Shown here: positions 1-9,003 of the stretch, piece after piece | How positions within the stretch are numbered: the first letter of the stretch is position 1 | Layout of the letters: each line of letters begins with the position of its first letter | Source: Acetobacter sp. UBA5411 | GTDB lineage: Bacteria > Pseudomonadota > Alphaproteobacteria > Acetobacterales > Acetobacteraceae | Assembly (NCBI RefSeq): GCF_002409645.1 | Contig: NZ_DHNR01000019.1 | Span: 37,827-101,826 of the forward strand | DNA: 64,000 nucleotides | Direction: 5' to 3' | Notes under the pieces: model-generated | Databases searched by the model: none | Seen by the model: only the letters and a program-made list of their open reading frames with translations | What the model was told of the DNA's origin: nothing | Translations under genes and position numbers: made by a program

Positions 1-915
1 CACCACGCCAATGGCTGTCGTGCACCATACGGAACTCGACGCATTGAAGCCCATGTGATTCAGCACGGTGGGAGCATAATACATCAGCACGTTGATTCCG
101 GAGAACTGCTGCAACATCTGCAGCGCAATACCCAGCACGAAGGTGCGCCGGAAATTGGGGTTTGAAATCAGCAGGGCGGCACCTGCGGATTCTTCACGTC
201 CAAGCTGTCGATCGATGCGTGATAGTTCCGCATCAGCTTCTTCCGCCGACTCTCTCACGCGCAGCAGAACGTCGCGCGCCTCCTGACGACGTCCCTTCGT
301 CAGAAGCCAGCGCGGGGAGTAGGGCAGGAGCAGGGTGGTGAGAAGGAACAGCACAGTCGGCACACTGAGCACAGCGAACATGATGCGCCAGTGTCCGCCC
401 GGTGTGAGCAGGCTGTCAGAGGTGAAGGCCAACAGAATCCCGATGGTGATCATCAGCTGATAGGAGGAGATCATCGCGCCGCGCCGGTCTTGAGACGCGA
501 TTTCGGCGATGTAGAGAGGGGCGGCAAAAGCGGCCAGTCCCACGCCCAGCCCCAGACAGGCGCGTCCCGCGATCATCATGCTGACACTGTTCGCTAACGC
601 ACAGAGGGCTGTTCCACTCAGAAACAGCCCTCCCGCTACCAGTAATGTTCCCTTGCGTCCCCATTTGTCAGCGACAAAGACCGCAAGCACTGACCCGAAC
701 GCCGCAGCCAGCATGAGGGAGGAGACAATCCACTCCGTGGTGCGGTCGTTGGTCTGGAATTCATCGCGGATAAATCCCAGCGCTCCTGCGATGACCCCGG
801 TGTCCAGTCCGAACATGAGGCCTGCAAGACCGGCAGCCAGAGCCAGAAAGAAGGTGGTGCGGCGCACCCGCGCTGAAGCATCCCGCTGGGCGGATGTCGA
901 AGGGGAAGAAGGCAT
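1..915 (-). CDS. MFS sugar porter (GalP/XylE type), 3' end outside window
   Basis: This is the N-terminal 305 residues of an inner-membrane sugar:proton symporter; the frame is still open at the left edge. It begins MPSSPSTS, followed by a first membrane segment and the sugar-porter pattern LMFGLDTGVIAGAL. The loop 2-3 signature ADKWGRKG is present, as is the DRRGAMISSYQLMITIGI segment. Near the edge, the QQFSGINVLMYYAPT motif of helix 7 is characteristic of hexose/pentose porters. It lies downstream of the AsmA-like gene on the same strand, about 90 bases away. Substrate (glucose, galactose, xylose, arabinose) cannot be assigned. Family call is secure. Confidence 0.9.
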   Translation of the reverse strand, partial: MPSSPSTSAQRDASARVRRTTFFLALAAGLAGLMFGLDTGVIAGALGFIRDEFQTNDRTTEWIVSSLMLAAAFGSVLAVFVADKWGRKGTLLVAGGLFLSGTALCALANSVSMMIAGRACLGLGVGLAAFAAPLYIAEIASQDRRGAMISSYQLMITIGILLAFTSDSLLTPGGHWRIMFAVLSVPTVLFLLTTLLLPYSPRWLLTKGRRQEARDVLLRVRESAEEADAELSRIDRQLGREESAGAALLISNPNFRRTFVLGIALQMLQQFSGINVLMYYAPTVLNHMGFNASSSVWCTTAIGVV

Positions 916-1005
916 CGGGGTGTTCTGACCTCTTGTGACGCAGCAGACTTATTAAGTGTCTGTGGATAACCTTTCGTGCCACCACCCCGACAAGTCAATA
1001 CACTC

Positions 1006-3093
1006 TTAATGTTTCAGCTTTTTCTTCCAGGCCGCCTTTACTTCCGCCGGGCTCATTTTTTTACCGCTGGCCTTGGGATTGACCTGGGTATTGCCCTTGG
1101 GAGCGGCATTTTCTTCGACCCCGCCCGGCGCCTTGCCCGAGGATGGGTTGCTGTTCACTTCCTGCAGGGCCCTCTCGCAGAGCGATCCCTTGCCCACGCC
1201 AAACTGGATTGTCGGCAGCAGCGCCAGAGGCGGGAACACAAAGCCAAGCCCGGTCGCTGCGGCGGCCCGACCCAGAATTTCCGCACCCGGCAGCACGGTC
1301 GGTGACTTCAGTGGTCCTGTGATGTTGAACGCACCCGGGAAGGACAGAATGGTGAAGCCGGTCGAGCGGGTCGTCAGGGAGTAGTCGATTTTATTGGTGC
1401 GGAAGTTGATGTCGCCCCGCCCAAGTGTGCGCGTGTCGTTGGTGCGCAGCAGCATGGAACGGGTGCTGGCCACGCCGTTGTTCAGCGGCATGTCAGTCAC
1501 GAAGCATTCCACCTGAGAGTGGGACGGCAGCCCGAGCGCCGACAGCACGGCGTCACCAAGCTCCAGCCCGAGTGCTGCCGGAATGAGCGCCGAGATCTCG
1601 CCGCCTTTCACAAGAACGAGGGTAAGACCGCCATTGCCGTTCGCCATGAGAGATGCGATCGAATTGCCGGTGGAATTCAGGCTGAAGCGACCGCCGATGA
1701 CACCACCCTGAGCGTTGGTCCCTGTCGCGGTGCGCATGATGTGCGCCAGATCAATGCGGGAGAAGTCTACCTTGGCGTTGACGGCAAAGTTCTTGTCATT
1801 CACCGGCTTCAATGTCGCGCTGCTGGCCAGTGTGCCTGTGCCAACGCCGAAGTTCAGCTTCTTCACGTCAATAGCGCCGTCCTGAACCGTGAATTCGGCG
1901 TCGATATCATCTAGAGGAAGCTGCTTGTTCTGGATGTGCTCACCTTTATAGGTGACATGGGCATTGATGGCGCGGAGCTTGGGCACGTTGATCGGCGTAT
2001 CCGGCAGGACATTCGGGTCCTTGGCGTCCACCTTTTTCTCGGAAGCGGTCTTCTCGCCCGGCTTTGCGCCGATAAAGCCACCAAGATCCTGAATATCCAC
2101 CCGCCGCGAGCGGAGCGACGCCTCGACAAACGGCACAGTCTGGTGCGGATCGACCGTGATGGTGCCGCTCAGGTCGCTGGACCCCATGTGGCCGGTAAAG
2201 CTTTTGAAAGCGATATGCTGCTGATCGTAATCCAGCTTGCCGCGAATATCATAGGATGGCGTCTGCGGAATGGGGACGCCCGTCAGCGGATAAAGCAGGG
2301 ACATGTCTGGTCCGGATAGATGCAGGACGAGCTGCGTTCCCTCAAAGGCAAGTGGATTGTTGACAGTGCCCTTAAGCGTCACACGGGTGCCGCCGTTTTT
2401 CACCATCAGATTGACAGGGTAGGGCGTCTTGACGTTCTGCAGGGACAGGAGCGCTCCACCGACGAAATGACTGATGATCGGCTGGCCAGCATAGCGCCCG
2501 GTCGTATCCATGACGATCGTACCGCGATCCGTGGCGGAGGTCGGCGGCGTCGTATGCAGTTGTGAGGTCATGTCCGCCCGCAGCTTCTGGTCTCTCAGAC
2601 GCAGATGGCCGTCAGTGATGTCAAATTCTTCGATGTCGGGAAGAGTGACTGAACCGTTTTTCTTGTCGTTTTCGGTCTTCTTGCTGTCAGAAGCGAACGT
2701 GTAGTTGTTGCTACCGTCCTGACGCCGTTGAATGTCTGCGCGGGGGGTGTCGACCGCAATGCGGGGCAGTTCTGTTCTGCCATGCAGAAACGCCAGCAGA
2801 CGGATTCTGACAAGCAGATGATCCGCCGTGAAAAACGGCGTGGTGTCGGATTTGAAAGTGTCAGGCTGCTCGATCCTGACGCCATCAACCCGCACTTTCG
2901 GCACGAAACCGACGCTGACATGCAGATGTTCAATCGTTGTCTTGCGTCCAAGAAGCGCCGTCGCCTCCCGATTGACCAGAGGCACAAACCAGTCCCACGA
3001 CCAGAATGCGATGAGTAGAAGAATCAGCACGACCGGGGTGCCGAGGCCGATGAACAGTTTTCTGTGACGGCTGAACAGGGAATGACCGGTCAT
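1006..3093 (-). CDS. asmA: AsmA family envelope protein
   Basis: A 695-residue protein with one N-terminal membrane anchor (about residues 14-32) followed by a long periplasmic beta-rich region. The opening pattern, anchor then VNREATALLGRKTTIEHLHV, is typical of AsmA proteins, which resemble bridge-like lipid-transfer proteins and influence outer-membrane biogenesis. A low-complexity KKTENDKKNG linker lies near residue 140. The C-terminal half contains the AsmA_2-like stretch ending in a Lys-rich tail. The start is supported by a GGA just upstream. Family call is firm; the specific cargo is unknown, and the symbol is used in the family sense. Confidence 0.82.
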   Translation of the reverse strand: MTGHSLFSRHRKLFIGLGTPVVLILLLIAFWSWDWFVPLVNREATALLGRKTTIEHLHVSVGFVPKVRVDGVRIEQPDTFKSDTTPFFTADHLLVRIRLLAFLHGRTELPRIAVDTPRADIQRRQDGSNNYTFASDSKKTENDKKNGSVTLPDIEEFDITDGHLRLRDQKLRADMTSQLHTTPPTSATDRGTIVMDTTGRYAGQPIISHFVGGALLSLQNVKTPYPVNLMVKNGGTRVTLKGTVNNPLAFEGTQLVLHLSGPDMSLLYPLTGVPIPQTPSYDIRGKLDYDQQHIAFKSFTGHMGSSDLSGTITVDPHQTVPFVEASLRSRRVDIQDLGGFIGAKPGEKTASEKKVDAKDPNVLPDTPINVPKLRAINAHVTYKGEHIQNKQLPLDDIDAEFTVQDGAIDVKKLNFGVGTGTLASSATLKPVNDKNFAVNAKVDFSRIDLAHIMRTATGTNAQGGVIGGRFSLNSTGNSIASLMANGNGGLTLVLVKGGEISALIPAALGLELGDAVLSALGLPSHSQVECFVTDMPLNNGVASTRSMLLRTNDTRTLGRGDINFRTNKIDYSLTTRSTGFTILSFPGAFNITGPLKSPTVLPGAEILGRAAAATGLGFVFPPLALLPTIQFGVGKGSLCERALQEVNSNPSSGKAPGGVEENAAPKGNTQVNPKASGKKMSPAEVKAAWKKKLKH

Positions 3094-3282
3094 GGGAGTC
3101 CATCAAAGGTTGTGAAATGGGTTGCGGACAAAACAAAACACAATGTTTGTGTCAGCTTAACGCGCATTCTGTGTTCCGGTTCGCCCTGAAAGGTATGGAG
3201 CCTTCCAGAGTGCTGTTCATGTGCGGATCAAAGTCAGAAAACCAAAGATCTTTCCGGGGTGTTCAAACGGATAAGGAAACAG

Positions 3283-4611
3283 TCACGCAGGCACTGTCTG
3301 AGGCCGGATGCGGCTCTGCTTCCGATTGTCCAGCAACCATAGTCCCGCACAGCCTGCGGCAGCGGCAATGGTGACGTAAATCGCTGGAGCCAGCGGCGTG
3401 TAGGGCGTGAGCGAGGAAATGATGGCTGGGGTCAGTCCACCGAAAATCGCGTAAGCAATGTTGTAGGCAAGGGAAACGCCGGAAAACCGTACCATTGGAG
3501 GAAAGGCTCGCAGCATCCCGACGGGTACCAGCCCGACAAAACCGCAGCACAGCCCGGCCAACCCGGCCCAGACAGGCAGAAGATGCGGAAGCTGGGCGGG
3601 TAAGCTGTATAGTGCAAAAGCACCGGCAACGAGCAGCGGTCCGCAGACGAGACTCATCACGCTCAACGAAATTCTGTCGGTCAGGGCGCTAACCGATACG
3701 ACCGAGACCGTGAGGCAGAGGGTGGCAACCAAACTCGCCAGCATGGTCTCGGACGGCGGTATGTGGTGCAGGGACTGCATCAGGGGCGGCATCATCAGGA
3801 TCAGCACGACAATCGCCGCCGTCAGGGTCCATGTCGTCAGAACCGAGCACAGGATGGAAAAGCGGTGATTCCGCAGCAGAATGGCGGCGGGCAGGGAGGA
3901 GGCGGTTTCGGCGCGCTGGTGCATCTCACGAAACACAGGCGTCTCGTCCAGCCAGCGCCGCAGGATCATCGCGCCAATTCCGAAAATCCCTCCTATAATG
4001 AAGGGAAGACGCCAGCCCCAATCGCTGACGACATTCGGAGCCAGCGCCGCGTTCAGCGCCAGAATCACAAGTGAGCCAAGCAGAATGCCGCCCGTCAATC
4101 CGCCGGTGAGCAGGCCAGTCGCCAGTCCCACCCGACCCGGCGGAGCATGTTCGGCAACGAACACCCAGCCGCCGGGAGCCTCGCCACCGATGGCCGCACC
4201 CTGCGCCATGCGCAGAAGCAGCAGGATCAGTGGCGCGCCCGGTCCAAGCGTTTCATAACCGGGCAGAAGACCCATCATCAGCGTGGGCAGCGCCATCAAC
4301 AGCACACTGAAGGTGAAGACTTTCTTCCGCCCGGCGATGTCGCCGAAATGCGCCATGATGATTCCGCCGAGAGGGCGCGCCAGATACCCCGCACCGAACA
4401 GCCCGAACGCCTCTGTCTGCCTGAGCCATGCCGCCTGACTGGCCGGGAAGAAGTGGAGTGCGATGAGCTTGGCCAGAAAGGCGAAAATCACGAAGTCATA
4501 AAACTCCAGCGCACCGCCCAGCGACGCCAGCACCAGAATACGAATCTGGGAAAAAGACAGAACGCCAGATGGCGCGGAGGCTGCCGAAGAGGCGGGTGAA
4601 GACGTGGGCAT
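3283..4611 (-). CDS. MFS transporter, metabolite:H+ symporter (ProP/ShiA/KgtP) type
   Basis: A 442-residue inner-membrane protein with about twelve hydrophobic segments. The opening ASLGGALEFYDFVIFAFLA is the classic MHS-family first helix. FGAGYLARPLGGIIMAHFGD followed by GRKKVF is the loop 2-3 signature, and RMAQGAAIGGEAPGGWVFVAEH is the helix 4-5 signature. Members of the family move compatible solutes, shikimate, 2-oxoglutarate, citrate or other organic acids with protons; the substrate cannot be told here. The gene stands alone between the AsmA-like gene (same strand) and gcd (divergent). Confidence 0.88.
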   Translation of the reverse strand: MPTSSPASSAASAPSGVLSFSQIRILVLASLGGALEFYDFVIFAFLAKLIALHFFPASQAAWLRQTEAFGLFGAGYLARPLGGIIMAHFGDIAGRKKVFTFSVLLMALPTLMMGLLPGYETLGPGAPLILLLLRMAQGAAIGGEAPGGWVFVAEHAPPGRVGLATGLLTGGLTGGILLGSLVILALNAALAPNVVSDWGWRLPFIIGGIFGIGAMILRRWLDETPVFREMHQRAETASSLPAAILLRNHRFSILCSVLTTWTLTAAIVVLILMMPPLMQSLHHIPPSETMLASLVATLCLTVSVVSVSALTDRISLSVMSLVCGPLLVAGAFALYSLPAQLPHLLPVWAGLAGLCCGFVGLVPVGMLRAFPPMVRFSGVSLAYNIAYAIFGGLTPAIISSLTPYTPLAPAIYVTIAAAAGCAGLWLLDNRKQSRIRPQTVPA

Positions 4612-4802
4612 GAACCGAAATCCGTGTATGGCCAGACGGCAGGAAAGGGGGCGCTGAGCGGCGCGAGCGGGCGCTTATACGGGAAAGTTCCGGCAAATCC
4701 CACAGCCGAGGTTTTTTCAACTTCCCGTTGACAACCCGGGGCCGTCTCATCTGTTTGTGCATGGATGCAATGTGTGATGGACGTCGAAAAGGCCCTGAAT
4801 TT

Positions 4803-7187
4803 ATGACAACGCGTGCTGACAGGCCCGGAGGGATACTCGTCGTCACTGTGCTCGTGACCGCCCTGCTGGGGCTGGTTCTTGCCGGTGGCGGACTGTGGCT
4901 GGCCACTCTGGGTGGGTCTCTGTTTTATGCGCCGTGTGGTGTGGCGGTTCTTCTTACCGCCTATCTTTTATGGAAGCGCAACGCTGCGGCGTTGTGGCTC
5001 TACACGCTTATCGTTTTCGCCACGCTCATCTGGGCCGTGATCGAAGCCGGTTTTGATTTCTGGACGCTCGCACCACGCGGCGACCTGATCCTTCCTCTGG
5101 GTGTCTGGCTGCTGCTGCCGTTCGTTACCCGTCAACTGGGACGGAACGCGCAGGCAGCGCGTGCGCCTCTGGCCGCCGGTATTGTCACCGGTGTTGTGAT
5201 CTTCGGCTACGCCCTGACGCAAGACCCGCAGGATATCGCAGGCAGTCTGCCCCAGACTGCGGCAACGGATGTTGTGCCCGGTGATGCAGGACAGGTCGCT
5301 GACTCTGACTGGGAAGCATACGGACGCACCCAGTTTGGTGACCGTTACTCGCCGCTCAAGCAGGTGAACGCACAGAACGTCAAAAATCTGAAGGTGGCGT
5401 GGACCTTCCGCACGCATGATCTGAAAGGGCCGAACGATCCGGGAGAAATCACGGATGAGGTCACACCGATCAAGATCAAAGACACAGTGTATCTCTGCTC
5501 TCCGCACCAGAAGCTGTTCGCGCTGGATGCCGCGACCGGAAAGCAGCGCTGGATGTTCGATCCACAGATCAAATATGATCCCACTTTCCAGCATATGACC
5601 TGCCGTGGTGTGTCTTACGCTGAAACCGCAGACGCTACGGATGACTGCGCCAGCCGCATCTTCCTGCCGACCAATGATGGCCGTCTGTTTGCCATCAACG
5701 CAAAGACTGGCGCGCGCTGCGCTGCGTTCGGCAAGAACGGTGAGATCAATCTGACCGATGGCATGCCGATGAAGCAACTGGGCTTCTATGAGCCTACATC
5801 GCCGCCGGTTGTGACCAGCAAGGTCGTGATTATCTCAGGCGCCGTGACGGATAACTACTCGACACATGAACCGTCTGGTGTGACGCGCGGGTTCGACCTG
5901 CGTACCGGCCAGCTTGTCTGGGCATTCGATGCAGGTAATCCCAATCCGAACGAACTGCCGTCTGATACGCACACTTATGTGGCGAATTCGCCCAACTCGT
6001 GGATCACGTCTTCTTATGACGCCAAGCTGAACCTGATCTATATCCCCACGGGCGTTGCGACACCGGATATCTGGGGCGGTCACCGTTCAGCTGATCAGGA
6101 GCGTTATGCTTCGGGTTTGCTGGCCCTGAATGCTGATACCGGCGAAAAAGCCTGGTTCTATCAGACCGTGCATCACGATCTGTGGGACATGGACATTCCG
6201 GCCCAGCCGAGCCTTGTCGATATTCATCAGGCTGACGGTACGGTTGTCCCGGCGATCTATGCGCCGGCCAAGACCGGCAACATCTTTGTTCTGGACCGTC
6301 GCACGGGTGTGCCTGTGGTGCCGGCTCCGGAGAAGAAGGTTCCGCAGGGCGCCGCGCCGGGCGATCATCTCTCTCCCACGCAGCCTTACTCCGAGCTGAC
6401 ATTCCGTCCGAAGAGCAATCTGACGGATGCGGATATGTGGGGCGCGACCATGGTGGATCAGCTTGTCTGTCGCATCATGTTCAAGTCGCTGCGGTATGAC
6501 GGCCCCTTCACGCCGCCTTCCACGCAGGGAACGCTCGTGTTTCCAGGTAATCTGGGCATGTTCGAGTGGGGCGGTCTTGCGGTCGATCCTGTCCGGCAGA
6601 TCGCTTTCGCCAACCCGATCGCCATTCCGTTCGTTTCCCGCCTGATCCCTCGCGGTCCCAACAATCCGGCAAAGCCCGCTGAAAGCGGTGCCGCATCTGG
6701 TTCCGAGCTGGGCGTTCAGCCGCAGTATGGAACGCCGTTTGGTGTTGAGCTGAACCCGTTCCTGTCGCCGTTTGGCGTGCCCTGCAAACAGCCGGGCTGG
6801 GGTTATGTTGCCGGTATCGATCTCAAGACGAACAAGATTGTCTGGATGCACCGCAACGGCACCACGCGTGACAGTTCGCCTCTGCCATTCGGCTTCAAGG
6901 TCGGTATCCCGTCGCTCGGTGGTCCGATCGCGACTGGAGGGGGCGTGGCGTTCCTGACGTCAACCGCGGATTATTATATCCGCGCCTACGACATGACGAC
7001 GGGTCAGCAGCTGTGGGAAGATCGTCTGCCAGCTGGTGGCCAGTCAACGCCGATGACCTATGAGCAGAACGGTCGTCAGTTCATTGTGACGGCTGCAGGC
7101 GGACATGGCTCGTTCGGCACGAAACTTGGCGATTATGTCATCGCTTATGCTCTGACGGATGAAGGCAAGGAGTCTGACGCGAAATAA
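4803..7187 (+). CDS. gcd: Membrane-bound PQQ-dependent glucose dehydrogenase
   Basis: Oxidises D-glucose to glucono-1,5-lactone on the periplasmic side and passes electrons to ubiquinone, a hallmark of acetic acid bacteria. The 794-residue product (E. coli Gcd is 796) has five hydrophobic segments in the first ~140 residues, then an eight-bladed PQQ beta-propeller beginning near DWEAYGRTQFGDRYSPLKQV. Propeller signatures LFALDAATGKQRW, GVTRGFDLRTGQLVWAFD and HHDLWDMDIPAQP are clear. I chose the ATG at 4803 (MTTRADRP) over upstream in-frame starts at 4728 (TTG) and 4761 (ATG), because it gives the family length and has AAAAGG a suitable distance upstream. It is followed by a strong terminator and is apparently monocistronic. 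Confidence 0.95.
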   Translation: MTTRADRPGGILVVTVLVTALLGLVLAGGGLWLATLGGSLFYAPCGVAVLLTAYLLWKRNAAALWLYTLIVFATLIWAVIEAGFDFWTLAPRGDLILPLGVWLLLPFVTRQLGRNAQAARAPLAAGIVTGVVIFGYALTQDPQDIAGSLPQTAATDVVPGDAGQVADSDWEAYGRTQFGDRYSPLKQVNAQNVKNLKVAWTFRTHDLKGPNDPGEITDEVTPIKIKDTVYLCSPHQKLFALDAATGKQRWMFDPQIKYDPTFQHMTCRGVSYAETADATDDCASRIFLPTNDGRLFAINAKTGARCAAFGKNGEINLTDGMPMKQLGFYEPTSPPVVTSKVVIISGAVTDNYSTHEPSGVTRGFDLRTGQLVWAFDAGNPNPNELPSDTHTYVANSPNSWITSSYDAKLNLIYIPTGVATPDIWGGHRSADQERYASGLLALNADTGEKAWFYQTVHHDLWDMDIPAQPSLVDIHQADGTVVPAIYAPAKTGNIFVLDRRTGVPVVPAPEKKVPQGAAPGDHLSPTQPYSELTFRPKSNLTDADMWGATMVDQLVCRIMFKSLRYDGPFTPPSTQGTLVFPGNLGMFEWGGLAVDPVRQIAFANPIAIPFVSRLIPRGPNNPAKPAESGAASGSELGVQPQYGTPFGVELNPFLSPFGVPCKQPGWGYVAGIDLKTNKIVWMHRNGTTRDSSPLPFGFKVGIPSLGGPIATGGGVAFLTSTADYYIRAYDMTTGQQLWEDRLPAGGQSTPMTYEQNGRQFIVTAAGGHGSFGTKLGDYVIAYALTDEGKESDAK

Positions 7188-7233
7188 AAAAGGTCGTCTT
7201 TCCGATTGAGAAAGACGACCAGTTCTGAAGAAG

Positions 7234-7262
7234 CGTCATGCCTTGCGGCATGACGTTTTTTT
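7234..7262 (+). terminator. Intrinsic terminator of gcd
   Basis: A perfect 9-bp stem (CGTCATGCC/GGCATGACG) with a TTGC loop is followed by seven T residues. A further inverted repeat, GGTCGTCTTTC/GAAAGACGACC, lies just upstream at about 7192-7220. Together they form a strong stop for gcd transcription. Confidence 0.9.
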
Positions 7263-7285
7263 CAATTCAGGCAGGTGAAAGATGA

Positions 7286-7312
7286 GGGCGAGGAGTAATC
7301 CTCGCCCTTTTT
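7286..7312 (+). terminator. Second rho-independent terminator, between convergent genes
   Basis: A 9-bp stem (GGGCGAGGA/TCCTCGCCC) with a four-base loop is followed by five T on the + strand. It lies just beyond the 3' end of the convergent Cys-rich gene, so it probably blocks read-through from gcd into that gene's antisense strand. The minus-strand side lacks a clear T run. Confidence 0.7.
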
Positions 7313-7319
7313 CTGTCAA

Positions 7320-8633
7320 CTAGCAGGAATGGGTGAATACGCCAGTCCATTGCGTCTGCTGAGTGCAGTCCGATGTGTGAGCTGCTGCAGCACAGCTACC
7401 GGCATTCCAGTGCTCGATCTGGCTTGCACAACCACCCTTGGAGGAAGTGTTGTCAGCCCAGTTGCTCCAGTCTGTTTTGCAGCCGCTGTAGTGATCCTTG
7501 GCGACACAGTTCCAGAAGTTGTTGTCTGTGTGCGTATCGCAGGAAGAGGAGGTATTGCCGGAGCAGTCGCCATTACCATTCCAGGGAAGTGTTGATGGCT
7601 TGGAGCAGGAGCCGTGATCCCACCATGTCGGTATCGTGCACCCGTCATGGTGATGATGCGTGGTGCCACCGTTGTTGCAGTTGCTACCGCCACCGTTATC
7701 GCTACCACCACCGTTATCGTTGCCGCCACCGCCGGTGTTGTTATCACAGGAGCTGCTATGGTCGTGGCCCGGCGGCCAGCCGCTGACAGTAGAGGAAGAC
7801 AGGTTGCTGTCGGCGATCACATAATCACCAGCTTTGTCTTCCGTGACCGTCAGGGAACCGGGCGTGTAGCCGCTTTCTACGTTGATATTGCCAAGCGTGA
7901 TGGTCTGGTTGTTGCTTGTGTCAATTGTCAGCGTATAGCTGCCATTGCTGTTTTCCGAATAGCTGGCGGAAACAGGAACAACACCGCTGGAACCATTGAT
8001 TGCGAATTCAGAATTCTCGGAAACATTGTTGAAAACAGTGTTTACGGTTGAATAGTTCTGATCGAGAACAATCATGTTCTGCGTTGATGGGTCGAAATTG
8101 ATAACGCCGCCGGTGCCATTCCCCTGCGTATAGATCGTGCTGCCGCCCGTCAGGTTGACGGTCATCTGGCTGTCCAGAACAATGCCTGCACTTTCTGCGC
8201 CCAGCGTGGAGTGGTTCAGGTTGATTGTGCCGTTACCGGAAAGACTCTGGGTTGTGATTGTAACATTCGAGCTGTCATCAATCGTCAGTGTGCCGGAAAT
8301 CTCATTGATCCCCAGTTCAACTGGTGAAGCTGTGTCAACAATAAGGCTGCCTGTATCGAAAATCTGAAGAGCCGTTGCTGTAAAGACCGGAGAAGCCGTA
8401 GCATCGGAGCCATCGCAGGCAGTAATCTTAAGTGTTCCGTAATCACCAATAGTCAGGCTGGGAACTGTAGTGGTGTAAGCGCTTCCAATGACCGCTGTAA
8501 CAGGAGCTGATTCTGTCCCGGTTATGTTGACTTCATGATAATCCGTCGGCAGTTCGCCTGATTCCCAGTTTGTCGGGTCCAGAAAATCAGTTGATGTCTG
8601 TCCCGTGAAGTAGTCAGTGGCATTTTGCACCAT
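7320..8633 (-). CDS. Beta-repeat protein with cysteine-rich C-terminus, unknown function
   Basis: A 437-residue protein in two parts. Residues 1-~280 are rich in Ser, Thr, Asn and Gly with short beta-strand repeats (LTIGDYGTLKI, GTLTIDDSSNVTI), like passenger or extracellular beta-solenoid proteins. From ~285 a Gly/Asn spacer and an HHHH cluster lead into a segment with twelve Cys in the last 142 residues, several preceded by Trp or Gly (WNGNGDC, HWNAGSC); the final residue is Cys. No N-terminal signal peptide is visible, so if exported it would need a signal-independent route such as type I secretion; that is inference. A GAGAG ribosome site precedes the ATG. The track is one intact frame. 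I do not recognise a named family. Confidence 0.72.
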   Translation of the reverse strand: MVQNATDYFTGQTSTDFLDPTNWESGELPTDYHEVNITGTESAPVTAVIGSAYTTTVPSLTIGDYGTLKITACDGSDATASPVFTATALQIFDTGSLIVDTASPVELGINEISGTLTIDDSSNVTITTQSLSGNGTINLNHSTLGAESAGIVLDSQMTVNLTGGSTIYTQGNGTGGVINFDPSTQNMIVLDQNYSTVNTVFNNVSENSEFAINGSSGVVPVSASYSENSNGSYTLTIDTSNNQTITLGNINVESGYTPGSLTVTEDKAGDYVIADSNLSSSTVSGWPPGHDHSSSCDNNTGGGGNDNGGGSDNGGGSNCNNGGTTHHHHDGCTIPTWWDHGSCSKPSTLPWNGNGDCSGNTSSSCDTHTDNNFWNCVAKDHYSGCKTDWSNWADNTSSKGGCASQIEHWNAGSCAAAAHTSDCTQQTQWTGVFTHSC

Positions 8634-9003
8634 GATAACTCTCAGCCTTTTGCTTGTTTTGTTACCCTTGGATTAGCTGAAGAGGTTTCCCTTCAGTAAT
8701 CTGGTAGAAACAATACAGCAATTGCTTCACTAATGAGATATTACAGATTTGTAATTTTTGAAATGAGCGTGAATATATAAATTTCATTTTCGGACATAAA
8801 TTGAAATTTTATAGTAAAAATAAGGGTTAATAAGATTAACCAATCTGATGCAGAAAAAATTCGTATCAATTTAAATACAAAATTCCAAATTTTGTTCGTA
8901 TCAATTTTGGATATAAAAATACGATTCAGTCTAAAAAGGTGATTTTATAGACTGAATCGGAATTTTCTTAATTTTGAGATGGCTTTGGGGGAGGCAAAGT
9001 CTT
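8634..9003. other. AT-rich intergenic region upstream of the Cys-rich gene
   Basis: A 370-base spacer much richer in A and T than its neighbours. It should hold the minus-strand promoter of the Cys-rich gene near its left side and the terminator of fumC near its right side. A 13-base direct repeat, TTCGTATCAATTT, occurs at 8860-8872 and 8895-8907 (35-base period). No coding frame is convincing. Confidence 0.6.
8922..8959 (-). terminator. Putative fumC terminator
   Basis: Perfect 12-bp inverted repeat (CGATTCAGTCTA/TAGACTGAATCG) with a 14-base loop, followed on the minus strand by a T-rich TATTTTTATA run. It sits 45 bases beyond the fumC stop codon and reads in the fumC direction. Confidence 0.65.

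Noticed and set aside
4968..5777. 269-codon minus frame in gcd
   Set aside because: Antisense shadow of glucose dehydrogenase.
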